A stretch of 36,096 bases of DNA, from positions 1 to 36,096 of the forward strand of contig CAMPKP010000017.1 in NCBI GenBank assembly GCA_946887295.1. Reading direction: 5' to 3'. Made by a program: the position numbers and the translations under genes. The notes below the pieces were generated by a model, which saw nothing but the letters and a program-made list of their open reading frames with translations, searched no databases and was not told the origin of the DNA. This DNA comes from an uncultured Gemmatimonadota bacterium. GTDB lineage: Bacteria; Gemmatimonadota; Gemmatimonadetes; Gemmatimonadales; GWC2-71-9. Shown one piece after another: positions 15,365-22,874 of the stretch. Positions within the stretch are counted from its first letter, which is position 1, and every line of letters starts with the position of its first letter.

Positions 15365-17862
15365 GCGAACGCATCGCCCCGGGTGTCCGGGCCTACCTCG
15401 CGGGGGAGATCGCCGCCGCGGGGGGACGCGAGGTCTCGTTCGTGGCGGAGGTGGACCGGGACGGCGTGGTGACCGCCGCCCGCGTCGTGGCGCGCGGCAC
15501 CGTGGACATGGTCCTCGCGCTGCCGGGGACCGCCTCGCGGGGCGAGATGCTGCTGCACAACCACCCGAGCGGCCATCTTTCTCCCTCTCCCGCCGACCTC
15601 AACGTGGCCGCCCGGCTGCACGACGGCGGGGTGGGCTTCGGCATCATCGACAACGGGGTGAGCGAGCTCTACGTGGTGGTCGAAGTGCCGCGGGAACGGG
15701 AGATCGCGCGGATCGATCCGTTCGACGTGATCGACACGCTCGGCGAGCACGGCCCCATCGCCGCCCACCTGGGCCAGTACGAGGACCGCCGCAGCCAGCG
15801 CGACATGGCCGCCTACATCGCCGATGGGTACAACGACGGCGGCGTGCAGCTCATGGAGGCGGGCACCGGGGTCGGGAAGTCGTTCGCGTATCTGGTGCCG
15901 GCGCTGGCCTGGGCGCGGACCAACCAGGAGCGGACGGTCATCAGCACCAACACGATCAACCTCCAGGAGCAGCTCGTCGGCAAGGATCTGCCGCTCCTGC
16001 GCGAGGCGCTCTCCACCGGCGACTACGTGCCGAGCTTCGCGCTGCTCAAGGGCTGGCGGAACTATCTCTGCCTCTCACGGCTGCATCTGGCCGTCGGATC
16101 CCAGCGCACGCTGCTGGAGCAGGACAAGCTCGACGAGCTGATCGGGCTGTCGGAATGGGCGGCTCACACGGCCGACGGGACGCTGAGCGACCTGCCGGTG
16201 ACGCCGACGCCGGAGGTCTGGGACGAGGTGAGCGCCGAGGCGGACCTCTGTTCCCGGCTCAAGTGTCCGCATTTCGACCGCTGCTTCCTGTTCCGGGCGC
16301 GTCGCCGGGCGGCCGAGGCGGACGTCGTGGTGGTGAACCATCATCTCCTGGCGGCCGACCTCTCGGTGCGCCGGGCCCAGGACAACTGGGAGGAGGCGGC
16401 CGTCCTGCCCCCCTACCGGCGCCTGGTGCTCGACGAGGCCCACCATCTCGAGGAGGTCGCCGCTGGGCACCTCGGTGTGCAGGTGACCAGCCGGTCGGTG
16501 CGCCGCCTGCTGTCGCGATTCGAGCGGAACGGCCGGGGCCTTGCCCCGACCCTCTCCCACGACCTGGCTGCGAGAAGCGACGCACCCAGCCGCGAGAGCC
16601 TGGAGATCCTGCGGCAGCGTCTCCTGCCGGCCCTGGCCGACGCGCGGCGCGCGAGCGACGCGCTGTTCGGGCGGCTGTACCAGCGGCTGTCCGACGCGCC
16701 CGGCGGGCAGCTCCGGCTGAGCGACGACTTCGCGGTGGATCCCATCTGGGACGAGGGGCTCGCCTTCGACCTCGACGCGTCGCTGACGGCGTTCCGGGCC
16801 CTCCGGGAGAGCGTCGAGACCATTGCGGACCGGCTGGGCCAGGCGGACGACACCGAGCGGCGGGGACAGATCCTGCTCGAGCTTCGGGGCGCGCTCCGGC
16901 GGCTCGACGCGATCTCCGACGGGCTCAACCGCACCCTCCGGCCGGCCGGAGGCGGGCCGCCGACGGTGCGCTGGATGGAGCGGACCACCCGGGGGCAGAA
17001 CGTGCAGCTCTCCGCGGTACCTCTGGACCTCGCGCCGGTCCTTCGCGAGCTGCTGTTCGACCGGCTGGACACCGTCGTGCTCACCAGCGCGACGCTCGCC
17101 GCCAGCGGCGACTTCGAGTTTCTCGAGGGTCGCCTGGGGCTCGGCGGCGAGGACTCCCCGGTCACCGAGCGCCAGATCTTCTCCTCTCCCTTCGACTATC
17201 CCTCACAGTGCCTGTTCGGCGTCCCGACGGACCTGCCGGAGCCACGGGAGGACGAGGTCGGCCACGGCGCTGCCGTGGTGCAGATCGTATCGGACCTGGC
17301 GTACGCCTCCGATGGCGGAATGTTCGTGCTCTTCACCAGCCACGCGTCGCTTCGGAGAGCCGCGGGAGAGCTTCGGATGGTGCTGGGCACCCGCTGGCCG
17401 CTGCTGGTGCAGGGCGAGGCACCGCGCGACGTGCTGCTCCGGCGCTTCCGTGACGCGGAGAACGCCATTCTGCTGGGCACCGACTCGTTCTGGGAAGGGG
17501 TGGACGTGCCCGGCCGCGCGCTCCGCGCCCTCGTGATCAACAAGCTACCTTTCAAGGTTCCGTCGGAGCCGATCACGGCGGCGCGGCTGGAGCGGCTCGC
17601 GGAGGAGGGACAGGACGGCTTCTTCCACTATCTGCTGCCCCACGCGGCCCTCAAGCTCAAGCAGGGCTTCGGCCGCCTGATCCGCAGCAGCAAGGACGTG
17701 GGCGTCGTGGTGCTGCTGGACAGCCGGGCGGTAACCAAGCGCTACGGGCCCATGTTGTTGGACGGGTTGCCCCGGGCGGAGCGGGTGGTGGGGACGTGGA
17801 CGCAGGTGCGCACCAAATGCGAGGACTTCTTCGCCCGATACGGGATCGGAGCCATCGTATGA
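15361..17862 (+). CDS. RadC-like JAMM domain fused to a DinG/XPD-type iron-sulfur helicase
   Basis: An 833-residue fusion. The first about 110 residues form a RadC/JAB-like domain: G-R-E-V-S-F near residue 22 (candidate Glu), then the metal motif H66-N-H68-P-S-G with Asp79, the H-x-H-x10-D spacing of RadC/JAMM metal sites. From about 130 it is a superfamily 2 DNA helicase. Walker A is E-A-G-T-G-V-G-K-S (166-174) and motif II is D358-E-A-H. Four cysteines (237, 297, 302, 308) are spaced like the 4Fe-4S site of DinG/XPD. C-terminal motifs are D-S-F-W-E-G-V-D-V-P-G and Q-G-F-G-R-L-I-R. All active-site parts of both halves are present. The TTG start at 15361 overlaps the previous stop (TTGA). Likely a 5'-3' helicase for repair or structured DNA/R-loops; the role of the JAMM half is unknown. 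Confidence 0.9.
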   Translation: MSERIAPGVRAYLAGEIAAAGGREVSFVAEVDRDGVVTAARVVARGTVDMVLALPGTASRGEMLLHNHPSGHLSPSPADLNVAARLHDGGVGFGIIDNGVSELYVVVEVPREREIARIDPFDVIDTLGEHGPIAAHLGQYEDRRSQRDMAAYIADGYNDGGVQLMEAGTGVGKSFAYLVPALAWARTNQERTVISTNTINLQEQLVGKDLPLLREALSTGDYVPSFALLKGWRNYLCLSRLHLAVGSQRTLLEQDKLDELIGLSEWAAHTADGTLSDLPVTPTPEVWDEVSAEADLCSRLKCPHFDRCFLFRARRRAAEADVVVVNHHLLAADLSVRRAQDNWEEAAVLPPYRRLVLDEAHHLEEVAAGHLGVQVTSRSVRRLLSRFERNGRGLAPTLSHDLAARSDAPSRESLEILRQRLLPALADARRASDALFGRLYQRLSDAPGGQLRLSDDFAVDPIWDEGLAFDLDASLTAFRALRESVETIADRLGQADDTERRGQILLELRGALRRLDAISDGLNRTLRPAGGGPPTVRWMERTTRGQNVQLSAVPLDLAPVLRELLFDRLDTVVLTSATLAASGDFEFLEGRLGLGGEDSPVTERQIFSSPFDYPSQCLFGVPTDLPEPREDEVGHGAAVVQIVSDLAYASDGGMFVLFTSHASLRRAAGELRMVLGTRWPLLVQGEAPRDVLLRRFRDAENAILLGTDSFWEGVDVPGRALRALVINKLPFKVPSEPITAARLERLAEEGQDGFFHYLLPHAALKLKQGFGRLIRSSKDVGVVVLLDSRAVTKRYGPMLLDGLPRAERVVGTWTQVRTKCEDFFARYGIGAIV

Positions 17863-18482
17863 CATCCCTTCGCCCGTCGAAGATCATCGGGATCGGCCGC
17901 AACTACGTCGCCCACGCGAAGGAGCTGGGCAACGAGATGCCGGCGGTCCCGATCATCTTTTTCAAGCCGCCCAGCGCCCTCATCGGCGACGGTGATACGA
18001 TCGTGCTGCCGGGCGTCTCCAGGAGAGTGGAGTTCGAGGCCGAGATCGGCGTGGTCATCGGCTCCAGAGCCCGGAACCTGGGTCCCGCGGAAGCGATGCG
18101 GGCGATCGCCGGATACACCTGCGTGAACGACGTCACCTGCCGCGACCTCCAGAAGGAAGACGGCCAGTGGGGGCGGGCCAAGGGATTCGACACGTTCTGC
18201 CCCGTCGGTCCCCGAGTCGCGCAGGGCCTCGACTGGCGAGACCTGGAGCTCGTCTGCCGGGTGAACGGCCAGGAGAGGCAGCGCGCCAGGGCCACCGACA
18301 TGTACTTCCCCATTCCGGACCTGGTCTCGTTCCTGAGCGGGATCATGACGCTCGAGCCGGGGGACCTCATCGCCACCGGCACGCCGGCCGGCACGGCTCC
18401 GCTGAAGGACGGCGACCGGGTCGAGGTCGAGATTCCCGGGGTCGGCGTGCTCACCAATTCAGTGAAGGGTGATCCCACATGA
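17859..18482 (+). CDS. Fumarylacetoacetate hydrolase-family protein
   Basis: A 207-residue cytoplasmic enzyme of the FAH superfamily (C-C bond hydrolases, decarboxylases and acylpyruvases). Marks are I-I-G-I-G-R-N-Y-V-A-H-A-K-E-L (9-23), F-F-K-P-P-S-A-L-I-G (34-43), the metal site E60-A-E62 in V-E-F-E-A-E-I-G-V-V-I-G with Asp91 (V-N-D-V-T-C-R-D), and the C-terminal L-x-P-G-D-L-I-A-T-G-T-P-A-G. Its short single-domain form resembles acylpyruvate hydrolases/oxaloacetate decarboxylases (FAHD1-like), more than tyrosine-pathway FAH. The ATG at 17859 overlaps the helicase stop (ATGA), and the longer open frame upstream is in the helicase. It also overlaps the aminotransferase gene. The substrate is not determinable; a keto-acid housekeeping role fits the neighbour. 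Confidence 0.9.
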   Translation: MTSLRPSKIIGIGRNYVAHAKELGNEMPAVPIIFFKPPSALIGDGDTIVLPGVSRRVEFEAEIGVVIGSRARNLGPAEAMRAIAGYTCVNDVTCRDLQKEDGQWGRAKGFDTFCPVGPRVAQGLDWRDLELVCRVNGQERQRARATDMYFPIPDLVSFLSGIMTLEPGDLIATGTPAGTAPLKDGDRVEVEIPGVGVLTNSVKGDPT

Positions 18483-19675
18483 TCGAGATCAGCGCTCGCG
18501 TGAAGTCCCTGCCGGGCTACCCGCTCGCCGAGATTCCCAGCATCAAGCGGCGGCTCGTCGAATCGGGCATGGATGTCATCGATCTCGGGGCCGGCGACAA
18601 CGACACGCCGCCGCCATCCATCGCGGTCGACGCGATGACCGAGGCGCTCGCCGATCCGGCCTACAGCAAGTACGGTTTCCAGCAGGGACTGCCGGCTTTC
18701 CGGCAGGCAGCCAGCCGCTGGGTGGAGCGGCGGTTCGGCAAGCGGTTCGATCCGGTGACGGAGGTTCTCCCGCTGATCGGCTCGAAGGACGGCCTCGCCC
18801 ATCTGCCGTTCGCGGTCCTCGATCCCGGCGACGTGGCGATCGTTCCGGAGCCGGGCTATCAGGCCTACCTGGGCGGGTCGCTTCTCGCCGGCGCGGAGCC
18901 CTACGTCGCGCCGCTTCGCCAGGAGCAGGATTTCCTGCTGGAGCTGGACCGGATTCCGGAAGCGGTACTGCAACGGGCGGGGCTCGCGTTCGTCAATTAC
19001 CCGAACAACCCGACCGCGGCGGTCGCCACCACCGAGTATCTCGAGCGGACGGTGGCGGCCTGCCGCCGGCACGGGATCCTTCTGGCGTACGACAACGCCT
19101 ATTGCGATCTCACGTTCGACGGCTACCGTGCGCCCAGCATCTTCGAGGCCCCGGGCGCCGGGGACGTCGCCCTGGAGTTCTTCTCGCTCTCCAAGAGCTT
19201 CTCCATGACGGGCTGGCGGCTCGGCTTCGCGGTCGGTCGGCCCGAGCTCATCGACGCCCTCACCCGGGTCAAGTCGTACGTGGACACGGGGCCGTTCCTG
19301 GCGGTGCAGAAGGCGGGCGCCGCGGTGCTCGACCGGGCGGAGGAAGTGGTCGCGCCGATCCGCGAGGAGCTGAAGCGGCGGCGGGATGCGGCCGTGCCGG
19401 CGCTGCGGGACGCGGGCTTCGCACTGGAGTCGCCCAAGGCCGCGATGTATCTGTGGGTCGCGCTCCCCGCCGGCACTCCGTCCGCCAGGTTCGCGCGGCG
19501 CGCGCTGGAGGAGACCGGCGCCCTGGTTCTGCCCGGCAGCGCGTTCGGGCCGGCCGGCGAAGGCTATTTCAGGATCGCGCTGACCGCAGGTGCGGAACGA
19601 CTGAAGGAGGCGGCCGCCCGGCTGGGCCGCGTCCTCGAAGCCACCCGCAGAGACGAGCTTGCGACGACCCCTTGA
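18479..19675 (+). CDS. Class I/II PLP aminotransferase, LL-diaminopimelate aminotransferase (DapL)-like
   Basis: A 398-residue fold-type I aminotransferase. It starts with I-S-A-R-V-K-S-L-P-G-Y-P-L-A-E-I and V-I-D-L-G-A-G-D-N-D, close to the N-terminus of DapL-type enzymes (L-P-x-Y-L-F-A-E-I, G-x-G-D-P-D). Further marks: Y-G-F-Q-Q-G-L-P-A-F-R, N-Y-P-N-N-P-T-A, the D-N-A-Y-x-D segment, and the PLP lysine K239 in S-L-S-K-S-F-S-M-T-G-W-R-L-G. The usual G-D-P-D is G-D-N-D here. DapL makes LL-diaminopimelate from tetrahydrodipicolinate for lysine and cell wall; the alternative is a broad amino-acid aminotransferase of the same subfamily. ATG overlaps the FAH gene stop (ATGA), pointing to coupled expression. 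Confidence 0.85.
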   Translation: MIEISARVKSLPGYPLAEIPSIKRRLVESGMDVIDLGAGDNDTPPPSIAVDAMTEALADPAYSKYGFQQGLPAFRQAASRWVERRFGKRFDPVTEVLPLIGSKDGLAHLPFAVLDPGDVAIVPEPGYQAYLGGSLLAGAEPYVAPLRQEQDFLLELDRIPEAVLQRAGLAFVNYPNNPTAAVATTEYLERTVAACRRHGILLAYDNAYCDLTFDGYRAPSIFEAPGAGDVALEFFSLSKSFSMTGWRLGFAVGRPELIDALTRVKSYVDTGPFLAVQKAGAAVLDRAEEVVAPIREELKRRRDAAVPALRDAGFALESPKAAMYLWVALPAGTPSARFARRALEETGALVLPGSAFGPAGEGYFRIALTAGAERLKEAAARLGRVLEATRRDELATTP

Positions 19676-20540
19676 TCTCGGACGGTTGGGCCGGCGGGGC
19701 CGCTGGCCGTGGCTCGCGATCGCGGTCGCCATCGCCGCGCACGCGGCGCTCCTCCTTTACGGGTCGATCACCGGGCGCCTGCCGGAGGCCCTGCGGCGGC
19801 GTTCGCTCATCGTGCTGATCGCACCGCCGGCCGAGGGGCCTCGGGAGCGGCCGATGCCATACCGTGAGGGCCGGCGACCGCAGGGCCAGGCGCGACGGGG
19901 GGCGTCACCCGCCCCGGCTCCCTCCCGCCCGGAGCCGGAGCCGGAGCAGCGGGTCGTGGTACGGCGGCCGCTCGAGCCCGAGCCGGAGCGGGTGGATACC
20001 GGCGCGGCACCGGCCGCACCGCGCCGCCGGGCGGCGATCGGCCGGATCGGGCCCGGTCTCGCCGAGGGCCGGCTCTGGGTGCGGCCGCTTCCGCTGCCTC
20101 CCAGGGAGCTGGCGGAACGCTTGAGCCAGAAGCGCCACGTGGAGCTGGTGGACAGCGCCGTCCAGGCGATCGTGCAGAGCTACCTCGACTCGATCGCGGC
20201 AGATCCGTCGACCCGGCACGCCGGCCTGCCGAGCTGGACCACCAATCTCGCGGGAAAGAAGTTCGGACTCGACTCCTCCAACATCTACATCGCCGGCCTC
20301 AAGATCCCGGCCGCGGTGCTGGCGCTGCTGCCGATCCCGGCAGGAAACATCGATCAGAACCGGGCCTACAACCACCTGATGGAGATGCGCACCGACCTCC
20401 AGCAGGCGGCGCAACGGGCGCAGAACCTCGAGGAGTTCAAGGAGATGATCCGCGCCATGCGACTGCGGAAGGAGCGGGAGGAAGAGTTCAAGCGGAACCA
20501 GCGCACGGCGCCGCCACCGGAGGAGCCGCTCACCCCGTGA
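19659..20540 (+). CDS. Membrane-anchored protein with Pro/Glu/Arg-rich linker, unknown function (TonB-like layout)
   Basis: About 293 residues. A basic N-terminus (M-R-R-P-L-D-L-G-R-L-G-R-R-G-R-W) is followed by one membrane helix at about 17-36. A long Pro/Arg/Glu-rich linker spans residues 55-125 (P-E-P-E-P-E-Q-R and similar). The C-terminal part, from about 150, is mixed helix/strand (L-S-Q-K-R-H-V-E-L-V-D-S-A-V-Q-A-I-V-Q-S-Y-L-D-S) and ends in a charged helix with L-R-K-E-R-E-E-E-F-K-R. The layout resembles TonB-like envelope-spanning proteins, but the C-terminal domain is not recognised as TonB. The TTG start overlaps the aminotransferase gene by 17 bp; TTG at 19686 is an alternative that keeps the helix. 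It is followed after 4 bp by the next small gene. Confidence 0.6.
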   Translation: MRRPLDLGRLGRRGRWPWLAIAVAIAAHAALLLYGSITGRLPEALRRRSLIVLIAPPAEGPRERPMPYREGRRPQGQARRGASPAPAPSRPEPEPEQRVVVRRPLEPEPERVDTGAAPAAPRRRAAIGRIGPGLAEGRLWVRPLPLPPRELAERLSQKRHVELVDSAVQAIVQSYLDSIAADPSTRHAGLPSWTTNLAGKKFGLDSSNIYIAGLKIPAAVLALLPIPAGNIDQNRAYNHLMEMRTDLQQAAQRAQNLEEFKEMIRAMRLRKEREEEFKRNQRTAPPPEEPLTP

Positions 20541-20544
20541 CCGC

Positions 20545-20988
20545 ATGAAACTGGTGGACACCGAGGAGACCGTCGTCCTGGTGACGGGGGCTTCCCTCAC
20601 GGCGGAGGAGCGGGACCGTCCGCTCGCCTATCTGCTGAAGGCCGAGATCGACCGGCGCGGCGCAGGCCACGCATACCGCCGCGCGGTCGTGGTGGCGGAC
20701 CTGTGGTATCTGGACAACCGGACCTTCCACCTGAATCCCACGATCGCCATCGGGGGTCCGGGCGCGAACGGCGTGGCGCAGGAGCTGGCGGAGGTCCTTC
20801 CCACGGTCTACAACGGCGACGACCAGGTGGTCATCCAGGCGGACTTCGAGGGAGAGGTGAAGCGGGCTGCGCTCTGGGGGGCCAATGCCGCCGCCACCGC
20901 GAAGGCGGTACAGGTGTTCACCACCCAGGGGATGCTGGACGACCTGCTGGCGAGGATCTGGAGGTTCCGCTCCGGCGTCTTCGTGTAG
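20545..20988 (+). CDS. Conserved-looking small alpha/beta protein, not recognised
   Basis: A 147-residue soluble protein with no signal or membrane helix. It starts M-K-L-V-D-T-E-E-T-V-V-L-V-T-G-A-S-L-T-A-E-E-R and alternates strands and helices. Features are a strand L-V-T-G-A-S, Y-R-R-A-V-V-V-A-D-L-W-Y-L, a Gly-rich turn I-A-I-G-G-P-G-A-N-G-V-A-Q-E-L, and a C-terminal A-T-A-K-A-V-Q-V-F-T-T-Q-G-M-L-D-D-L-L-A-R-I-W. The G-G-P-G-A-N-G turn before a helix could bind a phosphate or nucleotide, but no known family was recognised. It follows the membrane-anchored gene by 4 bp, so the two were probably translated from one mRNA. The coding pattern (third-position GC, long open frame ending at TAG 20986-20988) supports a real gene. 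Confidence 0.6.
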   Translation: MKLVDTEETVVLVTGASLTAEERDRPLAYLLKAEIDRRGAGHAYRRAVVVADLWYLDNRTFHLNPTIAIGGPGANGVAQELAEVLPTVYNGDDQVVIQADFEGEVKRAALWGANAAATAKAVQVFTTQGMLDDLLARIWRFRSGVFV

Positions 20989-21009
20989 GACGGACGGCCC
21001 CGCGCCGCC

Positions 21010-21588
21010 TCACAGCCCCAGCAGATCCGCCAGCGCCCGGTCCACCACCTCGGATGTCTTCCCCTCGATGATCTTCTGCAGCAGGTCCACCGCCTCGAGG
21101 GGCAGGCTGTCGGGATGCACCCGGTCGCGCTCGTAGCGCACGATGTGTCCCAGTGGAATCGGGGCCACCCGGGGCTCGTCCTCCTCCTCGTCGTCCTCGT
21201 CCGACTCCTCCAGCGACGCCTCGTAGGACGATCCCGGAACGCTCGCCGCCCAGGGCTCCTCGGGCTCGTCTTCCTCCTCCTCGGGCAGAGGCACCATCGC
21301 GTAGAGCTGGCACTGCACGCCCGGCGGCGCGGCGCGCGCCACCAGCACCACCTGCACCGGCTCGTCGAAGATTCCGTACTGGTCGATCTGGGCCCAGGCC
21401 TCGGGCGGCATGACCGACCTCGCCACGAGCCGGCCGTTGCGGTAGCTGCCCATGCAGACCATGCCGTCGGGAATGCGCTGATCCTCCACCAGCCCGACGG
21501 TGAGCTGCACCGGGTTCTCGGTCGCGGCGATCGTGGCGGGAGTCGGCGCGTCGCCGGCCGGTTCCGATTCGGAAGATTCGTTGGTCAT
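21010..21588 (-). CDS. Acidic protein of unknown function
   Basis: A 192-residue, strongly acidic protein without signal peptide or membrane helix. It has a short Ser/Glu/Pro-rich N-terminus, then a folded-looking part (about 25-100) with P-V-Q-L-T-V-G-L-V-E-D-Q-R-I-P-D-G-M-V and V-Q-V-V-L-V-A-R-A-A-P-P-G-V-Q-C-Q-L-Y-A-M-V. A low-complexity Glu/Asp stretch (about 103-140, runs of E-E-E-E-D and D-E-D-D-E-E-E-D) follows, and the C-terminal helix region is I-I-E-G-K-T-S-E-V-V-D-R-A-L-A-D-L-L-G-L. No known family was recognised. It converges with the preceding plus-strand gene (21 bp apart) and lies 50 bp downstream of the CapA-family gene. A regulatory or binding function is possible, but cannot be supported further. 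Confidence 0.6.
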   Translation of the reverse strand: MTNESSESEPAGDAPTPATIAATENPVQLTVGLVEDQRIPDGMVCMGSYRNGRLVARSVMPPEAWAQIDQYGIFDEPVQVVLVARAAPPGVQCQLYAMVPLPEEEEDEPEEPWAASVPGSSYEASLEESDEDDEEEDEPRVAPIPLGHIVRYERDRVHPDSLPLEAVDLLQKIIEGKTSEVVDRALADLLGL

Positions 21589-21638
21589 GCAGAATCAGTA
21601 GAGCGATCGGCCGCGAGGGGCAAGTAATGCGAGCCGCC

Positions 21639-22874
21639 TCACTCCGGCGGAAGGATCTCGCCGTCGTCGCCGACCCGGGCGGCCGACTCCCCGAAGTCCT
21701 CCCGCGAGAGAGTCCGGATGAGATCCAGTGCGGCGCGGTCGGGGTCGGGTGCGGGGCCTCGCCCCGGCACCTGCAGCATGGGAACGAAGCGGAGCCGGGT
21801 CCACGAACGGTCCGGACCCGCCTCCAGGTGCAGCACCCCGGTAATCCCGAGCGGACCCTCGAGATTGAAGCCTCGATAGGTGAGGAAATTCCCCAGGGAG
21901 TAGACGATCGGCTTGTCGCGGTAGAACTCGATCCCTCGCAGCACATGCGGGCCGTGGCCGACGACCGCGTCGGCACCGGCATCGATCACCGCCCGCGCCC
22001 AGGTGCGGAGGTCGCCGCGGGGCTCCCGGGCCAGCGACTCCGCGGCCTCCGGGACGTGGAGCGCCCTCGACCCTTCGGCGCCCCCGTGGAAGGTCACCAG
22101 CAGCAGATCCACCAGGGGGCGAATCGAATCCACTACAGCCGCACTCCTGGGGATGTCCAGCAGGTCGTAGGCGTATGGGTAGGTGGCGAACCCCAGCAGG
22201 CCGACGATGGTGAGACTGTCCCCGCTCCGAACGGAGTCCACGGCGATGCGCCCGAGAGGCCCGTAGGTCTCGAGGCCAAGCGAGTCGAGCAGTCGCTCGG
22301 TCCCGGCTCGTGCGTCGGAGCCGAAATCGTTGGCGTGGTTGTTGGCGAGATTGAGATGGGTGAAGCCGCCATCCCGCAGCCGAGGCGCAAGGGCCGTGGG
22401 AGTGAGAAAGGCGTAGCAGGTTCTGGGCGGCTCGACGCGTCGCCGCCGCCTGGGCTGCACCGGCGCCGGCTTCGGCGGCGCGGTGTCGGCGAGCGTCACC
22501 GATCTCCCTTTAGCCCCGCACTTGTACGTGGTGCCGCTGTCCCCCAGCACGCCCTCGAAGTTGCCGACGATCAGGTCGCCCCGAAGCGCGCCCCGCGCCG
22601 CGTCGAGCAACCCCGTTCCCGCATCCGGCGGGACGCCCTCCGGCACCGTGAGGGTACCGAGATTGATGTCCCCCACGAACGCGAGCCTGACCGGGGCGCG
22701 TTTGCGGGGCGGCTCGGGCCGCTCGGCCGGCGCGGGAGTGGGCTCCGGCATGGGTCGGGAGACTGGTGGCGGGGCGCTGTCAGGGGCCGGAACCGGCGAG
22801 GGTGGAGCAGGGGGTGCCTTGGAGCAGGCCACGAGCGCCGAGGACGCGAGGATCAGGCGCATCCGCGCGGTCAC
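21639..22874 (-). CDS. CapA-family (poly-gamma-glutamate biosynthesis-type) metallophosphatase-like lipoprotein
   Basis: A 411-residue lipoprotein. The GTG at 22874 overlaps the gltX stop (GTGA) and gives a signal with lipobox A-L-V-A-C (Cys17). A Pro-rich linker then leads to the CapA domain: R-L-A-F-V-G-D-I-N-L-G (start of the metal site), D-L-I-V-G-N-F-E-G-V-L-G, H-L-N-L-A-N-N-H-A-N-D-F-G, L-L-V-T-F-H-G-G-A-E, A-D-A-V-V-G-H-G-P-H-V-L-R-G and K-P-I-V-Y-S-L-G-N-F. These are the usual metal-binding and folding motifs of CapA/PgsA-like proteins. An insert between N-F-E-G and the N-N-H motif is Pro/Arg-rich (a run of five Arg) and has two Cys at its ends. A surface polymer or cell-wall-related role is likely; polyglutamate synthesis is not shown, since no CapB or CapC gene is visible. 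Confidence 0.85.
   Translation of the reverse strand: MTARMRLILASSALVACSKAPPAPPSPVPAPDSAPPPVSRPMPEPTPAPAERPEPPRKRAPVRLAFVGDINLGTLTVPEGVPPDAGTGLLDAARGALRGDLIVGNFEGVLGDSGTTYKCGAKGRSVTLADTAPPKPAPVQPRRRRRVEPPRTCYAFLTPTALAPRLRDGGFTHLNLANNHANDFGSDARAGTERLLDSLGLETYGPLGRIAVDSVRSGDSLTIVGLLGFATYPYAYDLLDIPRSAAVVDSIRPLVDLLLVTFHGGAEGSRALHVPEAAESLAREPRGDLRTWARAVIDAGADAVVGHGPHVLRGIEFYRDKPIVYSLGNFLTYRGFNLEGPLGITGVLHLEAGPDRSWTRLRFVPMLQVPGRGPAPDPDRAALDLIRTLSREDFGESAARVGDDGEILPPE

Noticed and set aside
17903..19732. Minus-strand frame (609 codons) opposite the FAH and aminotransferase genes
   Set aside because: Antisense to two enzymes with all catalytic motifs.
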